Program-made: the position numbers and the translations under genes
Assembly: GCA_023257035.1 (NCBI GenBank)
Contig: JALRDI010000020.1
Coordinates: 1-6,770, forward strand
Direction of reading: 5' to 3'
From: Ilumatobacteraceae bacterium
GTDB lineage: Bacteria > Actinomycetota > Acidimicrobiia > Acidimicrobiales > Ilumatobacteraceae
Length of the DNA: 6,770 nucleotides
Shown here: piece after piece, positions 1 through 5,890 of the stretch
Numbering within the stretch: position 1 is the stretch's first letter
How the letters are laid out: each line of letters begins with the position of its first letter
Notes under the pieces: generated by a model
Told to the model about the DNA's origin: nothing
The model's database searches: none
What the model saw: only the letters and a program-made list of their open reading frames with translations

Positions 1-2111
1 CCGAATGTGTCGTCGAGAACCTCGCGGGCATCTTCGTGGAAGAAGTCGACTGGTTTGCGACCGTTCTTACGATCGGCGTAGTCGTTGTGCATGTTCTCGC
101 TCATCGGACCGGGCCGGTAGAGAGCGAGAACAGCCGAGACGTCTTCGAACGAGTTCGGCGCCATCCGCCGAAGCAACTGACGCATCGGCGGTGACTCAAG
201 CTGGAACACGCCAACGGTGTCACCTCGCGCCAGCAATTCAAAGGTTGCTGCATCATCAAGAGGCACCGAATCAATGTCGAACGATGGGTCAAGCGACGAT
301 TGGATCATTGCCTGCGTGTCGCTAATGACATCAAGGTTTCGCAGGCCGAGAAAGTCCATCTTCAGCAAGCCCAGTTCTTCAACGCCATGCATCTCGTACT
401 GCGTGACGACCGGAGCATCCTCTGGAGGCTTGCCGCTCTCTGGCTTTCGTTGAATCGGTAGGTATTCGGTCACTGGCTCTTTGGTGATCACTACAGCAGC
501 TGCATGAATTCCGTCGGAGCGTTTCAGACCCTCGAGACCCTTCGCGACATCGACAACCTTTTTGACATCCTCATCCGAGTCGTACATTGCTCGCAGTTCT
601 GAAGCTGCTTTGTAACCATCTGCGTACTTCTCGTTCTGTTCAAAGCAGTACTTGAGGGGCGTATCTCGCCCCATCACCAGCGGGGGCATCGCTTTCGCAA
701 CGCGGTCACCTACGGCATACGGGTAGCCCAGAACGCGGGCTGCATCACGAACTGCATTACGCGCCTTAATCGTCCCGAATGTGATGATTTGAGCAACGTG
801 GTCACGCCCATATTTCTCGGCGGCATACCGAATCATTTCATCGCGGTATCGGGAGTCGAAGTCCATGTCGATATCTGGCATGGAAATACGCGATGGGTTC
901 AAAAAACGCTCGAAAAGGAGGTCGTACTTAATCGGATCAAGATCTGTGATCCAGAGGCAGTACGCCACGGCACATCCTGCGGCTGAACCACGGCCTGGAC
1001 CAACACGAATACCTGAATCACGGGCGTGGCGAATGAGATCCCAGGTCACCAAGAAGTACGAGGCAAATCCCATCGACGCGATGACCTCAAGTTCGTATGA
1101 CACACGCTCGACCACATTGTTCGGAAGAGATGCACCCCATCGCCGTTTCGCGCCCTCCCAAGTGAGGTGTTCGAGGTAGGCCCTGTCGTCAGCGAAGCCT
1201 TCGGGGAGTGGGAAGTTTGGTAGAAGCGCTTCACCAAATGTGATCTCTACGTCAGCTCGCTCAGCAATCCACAATGTGTTGTCACACGCTTCGGGGTACT
1301 CACGAAATTGATGGCGCATTTCGACAGCTGGCTTCAAATAGTGCTCGTGTCCATCGAATTTGAACCGGTTCTGATCACTCATCAACGAGCCGGTCTGAAC
1401 ACACAGCAATGCATCGTGCGCAGCATGGTCGTCACGATGGGTGTAGTGCGAATCATTCGTCGCAAGAAGCGGCGCTCCGATTCGACGTGCAATCTCGATG
1501 AGCTGAGGGTTTGTCTGCTTCTGTTCTGGCAAACCGTGATCTTGCAATTCGATGAAGAGGTTGTCTTTGCCAAAGATGTCTTGCAGCCGGGCAGCCTTCT
1601 CAACCGCTCCCGATTCGTCACCCCGCAGTAATGACTGCAGCACATGACCACCAAGGCAGCCCGTCGTCGCGATTAAGCCTTCGGAGTACCGCTCGAGTAG
1701 CTCCCAGTCAATACGGGGCTTGTAGTAGTACCCCTCGAGAAACGCAAGGCTCGACAACTGAATGAGGTTTCGATAGCCGGTCTGATTCTCAGCCAACAAT
1801 GTGAGGTGGTAGTAGAGCTTCTGCCCGGCCTCAGTGTCACCGCCTGAATCATCAAGGCGACCTCGGCGAGTTGGTCGCTCATGACGACTGTCATGAGCCA
1901 TGTAGGCCTCTGTGCCGATAATCGGCTTAATCCCGCGATTACGGCACTCTTTGTAGAACTCAAGAGTTCCGTACATGTTGCCGTGATCGGTGATGCCGAT
2001 CGCTGGCTGACCATCAGCGACTGCCGTCGCAACAAGTTCGTCAAGGCGCGCCGCCCCATCAAGCATCGAGAACTCGGTGTGGACATGCAGGTGGGTAAAA
2101 GAATCGGTCAC
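1..2111 (-). CDS. dnaE: DNA polymerase III subunit alpha, N-terminal ~703 residues (3' end beyond window)
   Basis: Catalytic subunit of the replicative DNA polymerase. Starting at GTG 2111 the frame is open to the left edge, giving about 703 of the roughly 1,180 residues usual for the family. An N-terminal PHP domain opens with HLHVHT (7-12) and TDHGN (41-45). All nine metal ligands expected from mycobacterial DnaE1 appear present: H9, H11, D18, H43, E68, H102, C152, D220 and H222. The polymerase core follows: GPGRGSAAG (371-379), PDIDMDF with D413/D415/D417, KMDFLG with D586, and GVFQLES (from 634). D413/D415 and D586 correspond to the catalytic aspartates of the C-family. No ATG, GTG or TTG is seen in frame for a good distance upstream of GTG 2111, and the N-terminus matches homologues, but there is no clear Shine-Dalgarno. 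It lies 111 nt downstream of bpa on the same strand. The missing part should hold the rest of the fingers, the beta-clamp-binding and the OB domains. Identification is very secure. Confidence 0.97.
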   Translation of the reverse strand, partial: MTDSFTHLHVHTEFSMLDGAARLDELVATAVADGQPAIGITDHGNMYGTLEFYKECRNRGIKPIIGTEAYMAHDSRHERPTRRGRLDDSGGDTEAGQKLYYHLTLLAENQTGYRNLIQLSSLAFLEGYYYKPRIDWELLERYSEGLIATTGCLGGHVLQSLLRGDESGAVEKAARLQDIFGKDNLFIELQDHGLPEQKQTNPQLIEIARRIGAPLLATNDSHYTHRDDHAAHDALLCVQTGSLMSDQNRFKFDGHEHYLKPAVEMRHQFREYPEACDNTLWIAERADVEITFGEALLPNFPLPEGFADDRAYLEHLTWEGAKRRWGASLPNNVVERVSYELEVIASMGFASYFLVTWDLIRHARDSGIRVGPGRGSAAGCAVAYCLWITDLDPIKYDLLFERFLNPSRISMPDIDMDFDSRYRDEMIRYAAEKYGRDHVAQIITFGTIKARNAVRDAARVLGYPYAVGDRVAKAMPPLVMGRDTPLKYCFEQNEKYADGYKAASELRAMYDSDEDVKKVVDVAKGLEGLKRSDGIHAAAVVITKEPVTEYLPIQRKPESGKPPEDAPVVTQYEMHGVEELGLLKMDFLGLRNLDVISDTQAMIQSSLDPSFDIDSVPLDDAATFELLARGDTVGVFQLESPPMRQLLRRMAPNSFEDVSAVLALYRPGPMSENMHNDYADRKNGRKPVDFFHEDAREVLDDTF

Positions 2112-2193
2112 GTAGTCGAAGAAATGGTTGTCGGCGTTCGGTATCGGTGTCTCAAAAACTGAATTACAGGTATGTGATCTGTTGACTGTACCA

Positions 2194-2209
2194 GAGCAGC
2201 GAACTGCTC
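2194..2209 (-). terminator. Stem-loop just after bpa, possible U-less terminator or processing hairpin
   Basis: A perfect 6-bp inverted repeat, GAGCAG and CTGCTC around a 4-nt loop (TTCG on the minus strand), extendable by a G-U pair to 7 bp. It starts about 13 nt after the bpa stop codon and precedes dnaE. No T-run follows, so it is not a canonical intrinsic terminator. Hairpins without U-tails have been proposed as terminators in actinobacteria. It could equally be an mRNA 3'-end stabiliser or chance. Confidence 0.3.
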
Positions 2210-2222
2210 CGTTGAGGAGAAT

Positions 2223-2687
2223 TTAGAGATATGTACCGCTTCGATCTTCAGGAGCTGCCCCTGTTGCAGGCAGTTGACGCATTTGTTCAAACTGCTGCTT
2301 CGCAGCGACCTGCTGGGCAAATAACGCAGCTTGAATGCCGTGGAAGAGACCTTCGAGCCATCCGACCAACTGTGCCTGAGCAACCCTCAATTCTGCTTCG
2401 CTCGGAATATCGTCGCCCTCAAATGGAAGAGCGATCATCTTGAGTTCTTCTTGAAGATCAGGCGACAATGCCTCAGACAGTTCGACGAGTGAACGCTCAT
2501 AAATTTCCGCGAGCCGCTCGCGACTCGCTTCATCGAGCGGGGCCTGGCGGACTTCTTCGAGTAACTGCTTCACCATCGACCCGATTCGAAGTACCTTGCC
2601 GGGCTCGGTAATTGCGCCCTCGGGGCTGCTTTCCTGGTCGTCAGAAATCCCCACCACTTCAGGACGTTCCACATCACTCTCAGTCAT
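2223..2687 (-). CDS. bpa: Bacterial proteasome activator Bpa/PafE (DUF2587 family)
   Basis: Predicted 154-residue ATP-independent activator of the 20S proteasome. In mycobacteria Bpa forms a dodecameric ring that docks on the alpha-ring with its C-terminal tail and admits unfolded substrates. The core matches the mycobacterial protein closely from KVLRIGSMVKQLLEEVR (31-47) through LDEASRERL (51-59), LPFEGDDIPSEAELR (87-101) and AQAQLVGWLEGLFHGIQ (103-119). The first ~28 residues are acidic and variable. The protein ends GTYL (151-154), equivalent to the mycobacterial GQYL docking tail with its penultimate tyrosine. ATG 2687 is chosen because AAAGGAG lies 7 nt upstream; a GTG at 2690 in the same frame sits too close to that site. 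It lies 69 nt downstream of the phosphatase-like gene and upstream of dnaE, so co-transcription is plausible. The tail implies that this organism encodes a proteasome (prcBA) elsewhere. Confidence 0.95.
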   Translation of the reverse strand: MTESDVERPEVVGISDDQESSPEGAITEPGKVLRIGSMVKQLLEEVRQAPLDEASRERLAEIYERSLVELSEALSPDLQEELKMIALPFEGDDIPSEAELRVAQAQLVGWLEGLFHGIQAALFAQQVAAKQQFEQMRQLPATGAAPEDRSGTYL

Positions 2688-2694
2688 CACATCT

Positions 2695-2701
2695 CTCCTT
2701 T
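2695..2701 (-). promoter_or_regulatory. Strong ribosome binding site of bpa
   Basis: The minus strand reads AAAGGAG, 7 nt before ATG 2687. This is the strongest Shine-Dalgarno in the window. It decides between ATG 2687 and the adjacent in-frame GTG 2690 in favour of the ATG. Confidence 0.8.
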
Positions 2702-2756
2702 CAGACGGGGCCTATCGGGCGACGACGCTGTCGCTACCAACAGATTTTCCAAAATT

Positions 2757-3890
2757 TTACCCGAGGCCACGTCCAGCGATAAGCGGAACAAGCACCTCAT
2801 CTGGCGTGAGTGATCCATGCCGGCAGATCAGCTCAAAAGGACCAGAATCGGCAGCCTCAAACAAGCTGACGGGTTCGAACGGAGCGACGACAACGTCACC
2901 AAGACGGTTCAACATCGGCGTCGGAAAATGCATACCGAACCAACCCTCATCGATCACATCAGATCGTCGCTTCACCCAAGCGAAATCACCGAACTCGGCA
3001 CACGCAGCATCGAATAGTTCATCCTCTACTCCTGAGCGAGCGTGCATCCATCGCATACGCCCTTCTCCAGATTGGAATTCGATGAGGTGCAGAATCTCCT
3101 CGCTCGGAACAACAACCTGGTCGCCGACCTCAACCTGGCCGTGATCGGCCGTCACCAGAACCACGGCATCACTCGGTAGTCGTCGCAGAAGGTCACCGAT
3201 CATGCTGTCAGCCGCAACCAACTCGGCGTCGTAAAACGCTCCAAAGCCTCGTTCATGAGCGATCTTGTCAATCCCTGGGTAGTACGCATGCACAAAAGAT
3301 GCACCATTTGCAACCAAATCGGCCGCAACGACGGGCAGCGAAGACAACGCTCGATACCCGTGTGGCACACCACCAAACAGATGAGCATCAGAGAATGACG
3401 AGCCAATAAGTTCCTGACTCGTTACGTACGGCACCCGCTGTCCGCAGAATGCACGAGTCGGCTGCAACTCACGAGGAGGAACATCATGGCGCCGCTCCCC
3501 TGCGTCGGTTGCCCAACGCAACATGTTGGTCACGGCACCCCTCATCAGCATTCGGTAACCAAGCACTCCGTGTTCGGCTGGTGTAAGGCCAGTAGCGATC
3601 GATGTCAATGCGGTCGCTGTGGTGCTCGGCGCGACAGTGGTAATCGAACCACCGATGAGCGAAGCGAGATTCGGAGCAATATTTCGGCGCTCCTCGAGTT
3701 GATTCCAACCAAGGCCATCGAGCACAACCAGAACAACCGAAGATGCGCCGATCACAACATCAGGAATCCAACTCGGAAGTGTTGCGCCTCCAAGGAGTGC
3801 CGGCATGAGACCGCTGACATTCGCACCGTTGTAATCAGGAAGGCATGCAACAGGTGCACTGCCTTGTTGCCCATCAATGGTTAGATCCAT
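2757..3890 (-). CDS. Alkaline phosphatase superfamily hydrolase (nucleotide pyrophosphatase/phosphodiesterase-like)
   Basis: A 377-residue protein of the type I phosphodiesterase/nucleotide pyrophosphatase fold, a metal-dependent phosphoester or phosphoanhydride hydrolase. A full set of candidate two-metal ligands is visible: D58 in VVLDGLG, nucleophile T91 in APSTTATAL, D208 and H212 in GIDKIAH, D249 and H250 in TADHG, and H358 in CRHGS. There is no signal peptide or membrane segment, so it should act in the cytoplasm, unlike classical secreted phosphatases. ATG 3890 is preferred because GAGGG stands 4 nt before it; GTG 3905 in frame would add five residues. It ends 69 nt before bpa and its 5' end faces the Rrf2-family gene across about 130 nt. 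The substrate cannot be read from sequence; nucleotide sugars, phosphonates or lipids are all possible. The family is secure, the function unassigned. Confidence 0.9.
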   Translation of the reverse strand: MDLTIDGQQGSAPVACLPDYNGANVSGLMPALLGGATLPSWIPDVVIGASSVVLVVLDGLGWNQLEERRNIAPNLASLIGGSITTVAPSTTATALTSIATGLTPAEHGVLGYRMLMRGAVTNMLRWATDAGERRHDVPPRELQPTRAFCGQRVPYVTSQELIGSSFSDAHLFGGVPHGYRALSSLPVVAADLVANGASFVHAYYPGIDKIAHERGFGAFYDAELVAADSMIGDLLRRLPSDAVVLVTADHGQVEVGDQVVVPSEEILHLIEFQSGEGRMRWMHARSGVEDELFDAACAEFGDFAWVKRRSDVIDEGWFGMHFPTPMLNRLGDVVVAPFEPVSLFEAADSGPFELICRHGSLTPDEVLVPLIAGRGLG

Positions 3891-3987
3891 CTTGCCCTCG
3901 GTCACAACGACAGTCCAGCAGACACAGTCACTAACACCAACATCGAGACGGCTCGTCGATCTATCACCCGACTCGCGCTACAAGCCA

Positions 3988-4014
3988 TTGACGACGACCG
4001 CGACGGCCTACGAT
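3988..4014 (+). promoter_or_regulatory. Candidate sigma-A-type promoter for a leaderless Rrf2-family transcript
   Basis: TTGACG (3988-3993) and TACGAT (4009-4014) resemble -35 and -10 hexamers with a 15-nt spacer, slightly short. A start about 7 nt after the -10 falls on GTG 4021, the predicted initiation codon of the Rrf2 gene, which has no Shine-Dalgarno. Leaderless mRNAs starting at ATG or GTG are common in actinobacteria. No operator palindrome is obvious. Confidence 0.5.
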
Positions 4015-4020
4015 GGTTGC

Positions 4021-4467
4021 GTGCGCGTTTCAACCAGAGGTGACTATGCCTGTCGAGCATTGCTCTCCCTCGCGCTCAGAACAGATGAGGCTGGCCCGAC
4101 GTCGGTCCGCGATATCGCAGAACGCACCGGCCTTCCGCAGCCATACCTAGAGCAAATCTTGCTTGCGTTAAAGGGTGCCGGCCTTGTTCGATCAAAACGC
4201 GGAGTCGGCGGCGGATATGTTCTTGCCCGTCAACCATCTGAAATTCGGCTCTCTGAGATTCTCTCAGCTGTTGACGGACCAATCACTCTTGGCGATTTTG
4301 GAGAGCCCCACACCGACGGGGCATGCGACCACGAAGGTCAGTGTGTATTGCTCTCCATCTGGAATGCTGCTGGTGACGTCATGAGGTCGCACCTTGATGG
4401 ATACACCCTCGACGCCATCGTCAATATGGCGGCAGGCGAAGCCTCGTGGCCCTCAGCCACCGGGTAA
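4021..4467 (+). CDS. Rrf2-family transcriptional regulator (IscR/NsrR/CymR superfamily)
   Basis: A 148-residue winged helix-turn-helix regulator. It opens RVSTRGDYACRALL, the typical Rrf2 N-terminus, which fixes the start at GTG 4021 although the frame is open upstream to 3877. The DNA-binding domain spans about 28-70 (VRDIAERTGLPQPYLEQIL, then the wing GVGGGY at 61-66). The sensor region carries C102 and C108 in a CX5C arrangement. The third position, cysteine in IscR and NsrR, is W114, as in many non-IscR Rrf2 proteins. C11 is the only other cysteine. It may therefore sense redox or sulfur state, or bind a cluster with other ligands; this is not decidable here. It is divergent from the phosphatase-like gene, so autoregulation plus control of that gene is possible. 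Its last 15 nt overlap the end of the convergent pseudouridine synthase gene. Family is secure, ligand unknown. Confidence 0.93.
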   Translation: MRVSTRGDYACRALLSLALRTDEAGPTSVRDIAERTGLPQPYLEQILLALKGAGLVRSKRGVGGGYVLARQPSEIRLSEILSAVDGPITLGDFGEPHTDGACDHEGQCVLLSIWNAAGDVMRSHLDGYTLDAIVNMAAGEASWPSATG

Positions 4468-5394
4468 GTCATCGACGAGCGGCTGAAGACCGCTGAGCAT
4501 TGAGTGCAGATCATCTGCAAGGTCACTCGAAAATGAGACGCGCTCGCCTGATCCAGGGTGATCGAATTCCAGTTGCGCCGCGTGCAGAAACGGACGCTCC
4601 ATCCCGAGCGTTGGCCGCCGCTGCCCGTACCACGGATCACCAATCAGCGGATGCCCGATCGATGACAGGTGAACTCGAATCTGGTGCGTTCGTCCGGTCT
4701 CAAGCGAGCATTCAAGAAGCGAGCAGTCAACTGGTTCGGAGTAGCGCTGAATCACTTGATATTCGGTTCGCGATTCTCGACCATCAGCGACCACTGCCAT
4801 CTTGAGAGGATCTCTTCGAGATCTGCCAATCGGAGCGTCAATCACCCCGTGAAGAGCAGTTGGGTGACCCCACACAAGTGCTCGGTACATCCGGGTCGCC
4901 GAGTGATCTGCAAACTGAGGAACGAGGCCTTCATAAGCCTGTGGTGTCCGGGCGACGACAAGAAGCCCTGTGCTTCCGGCATCAAGGCGGTGGACAATTC
5001 CCGGCCGGTGCGCTTCCCCAACATCTGCGATTTCTGGGAACACTGCAAGCAGTCCGTTGACGAGAGTTCCAGCATCATTGCCGGCACCGGGGTGAACCAC
5101 CAGACCGGCTTGCTTGTCAATCACGATGATGTGGTCGTCGGCGTGGAGCACTGAAACTTCAACGGTGTCGTCTGCCTCAGGAAATGTTTCACCCGGAATC
5201 TGCGATGGGTCAACAGACACCTCTTGCCCCTCGGCGAGACGTATTTTTCCGCTTGTTTCAACCACGCCATCGACGAGCACGGTTCCACTCTCGACAAGGC
5301 CGGCCGCAACTGATCTCGACACATCGAGGATGAACGCAACAATGCGGTCGACGCGCTCGCCATCAAGCGCGCTGGGCACTATTTCAACCAGCAT
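4453..5394 (-). CDS. RluA-family pseudouridine synthase with S4 domain (RluC/RluD-like)
   Basis: A 313-residue enzyme that isomerises uridine to pseudouridine, most likely in 23S rRNA. An N-terminal S4 RNA-binding domain (about 13-60, including VLVDGVVETSGKIRL) is followed by the catalytic domain. Motifs are IDKQAGLVVHPG (92-103), GIVHRLDAGSTG (132-143) with catalytic D138, RMYRALVWG (168-176) and GRTHQIRVHLSS (234-245). The active-site loop reads GSTG where most homologues have xTSG, a small variation. ATG 5394 is preferred because GGAAGG lies 8 nt upstream; GTG 5403 in frame would overlap that site. The start overlaps the end of lspA by 11 nt, which suggests translational coupling. The gene converges on and overlaps the Rrf2-family gene. 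RluD is the likeliest type, but the modified uridine cannot be read from sequence. Confidence 0.95.
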   Translation of the reverse strand: MLVEIVPSALDGERVDRIVAFILDVSRSVAAGLVESGTVLVDGVVETSGKIRLAEGQEVSVDPSQIPGETFPEADDTVEVSVLHADDHIIVIDKQAGLVVHPGAGNDAGTLVNGLLAVFPEIADVGEAHRPGIVHRLDAGSTGLLVVARTPQAYEGLVPQFADHSATRMYRALVWGHPTALHGVIDAPIGRSRRDPLKMAVVADGRESRTEYQVIQRYSEPVDCSLLECSLETGRTHQIRVHLSSIGHPLIGDPWYGQRRPTLGMERPFLHAAQLEFDHPGSGERVSFSSDLADDLHSMLSGLQPLVDDLPGG

Positions 5395-5890
5395 CACCCT
5401 CACCTTCCGACAAACGACCTCGACGAGAATCGGTCAGCACCGACAAAATCAACAACGCGGCCCCAACGTTGATTGCGATATCTGCGACGTTGAACACCGG
5501 AAACCATCCAAAGTCGATGAAATCAACGACCGCACCTCGTAGGAATCCGGGTGACCGGAACAGCCGGTCAACGAGGTTTCCGATCGCGCCACCGACGAGA
5601 ACCCCAACTGCAACCTGATTCACGAGTCTCGGTTGACCAGAGATCGACTTCGCCAAGAACATCACGACCACGAATGCGCCGATTGCGATCAGTGGGCCAA
5701 GCGATGAACCAGCGCCGAATGCCATACCTGAGTTGTACGTCAGCCTGAATCTCAGCGTCCAAACAACGTCGACAGTTCCATCAGCCAAACGGCTAACAGC
5801 AAGTTGCTTCGCTATCTGATCGAGAACAACCACAAACGCAGCAAGAACCCAAGCAAGCAGTTGCTTGGGATACCGCGCCTTGAATGTCAT
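5384..5890 (-). CDS. lspA: Lipoprotein signal peptidase (signal peptidase II)
   Basis: A 168-residue integral membrane aspartyl protease that removes signal peptides from prolipoproteins after lipidation of the lipobox cysteine. Four hydrophobic segments are visible at about 10-26, 62-80, 90-105 and 134-152. Family motifs are LDQIAK (23-28), NSGMAFG (53-59), GGAIGNLVDR (100-109) with catalytic D108, and FNVAD (133-137) with catalytic D137. ATG 5890 is chosen because it gives the usual length and forms an ATGA overlap with the stop of the upstream DksA-like gene. A TTG at 5938 would add a charged, non-homologous extension lying inside that gene. The stop overlaps the start of the pseudouridine synthase gene. 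The lspA/RluA-type pairing is widely conserved in bacteria. Identification is very secure. Confidence 0.97.
   Translation of the reverse strand: MTFKARYPKQLLAWVLAAFVVVLDQIAKQLAVSRLADGTVDVVWTLRFRLTYNSGMAFGAGSSLGPLIAIGAFVVVMFLAKSISGQPRLVNQVAVGVLVGGAIGNLVDRLFRSPGFLRGAVVDFIDFGWFPVFNVADIAINVGAALLILSVLTDSRRGRLSEGEGDAG
5403..5408 (-). promoter_or_regulatory. Ribosome binding site of the RluA-family gene, inside lspA
   Basis: The minus strand reads GGAAGG, 8 nt before ATG 5394 and inside the last codons of lspA. Its position favours ATG 5394 over GTG 5403 and fits translational coupling with lspA. Confidence 0.55.

Noticed and set aside
140..160. GAAC-GA-GTTC palindrome resembling an actinobacterial LexA site
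   Set aside because: The spacer is 2 nt where the LexA box needs 4, and it lies inside the dnaE coding sequence.
1673..2086. Minus-strand frame of 137 codons within dnaE
   Set aside because: Out of frame with dnaE, which has clear PHP-domain coding here.
2231..2443. Plus-strand frame with a GAGGAG-like site upstream of ATG 2231
   Set aside because: Antisense to bpa with no recognisable protein; the purine run is probably chance and its spacing is long.
2700..2756. Possible promoter or terminator between the phosphatase-like gene and bpa
   Set aside because: A 5-bp GCGAC/GTCGC dyad and a TTGGTA hexamer are present, but there is no T-run and no acceptable -10 at the right distance.
2596..3144. 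Plus-strand frame of 182 codons, Ser/Thr/Pro-rich
   Set aside because: Antisense to bpa and the phosphatase-like gene; composition is typical of a shadow frame.
3891..4020. Minus-strand promoter for the phosphatase-like gene
   Set aside because: TTGTAG and TAGATC are only 14 nt apart and other pairs match poorly, so no promoter could be supported although one is expected here.
4669..5154. Plus-strand frame of 161 codons
   Set aside because: Lies fully antisense to the pseudouridine synthase gene, whose motifs are intact, and shows no recognisable domain.
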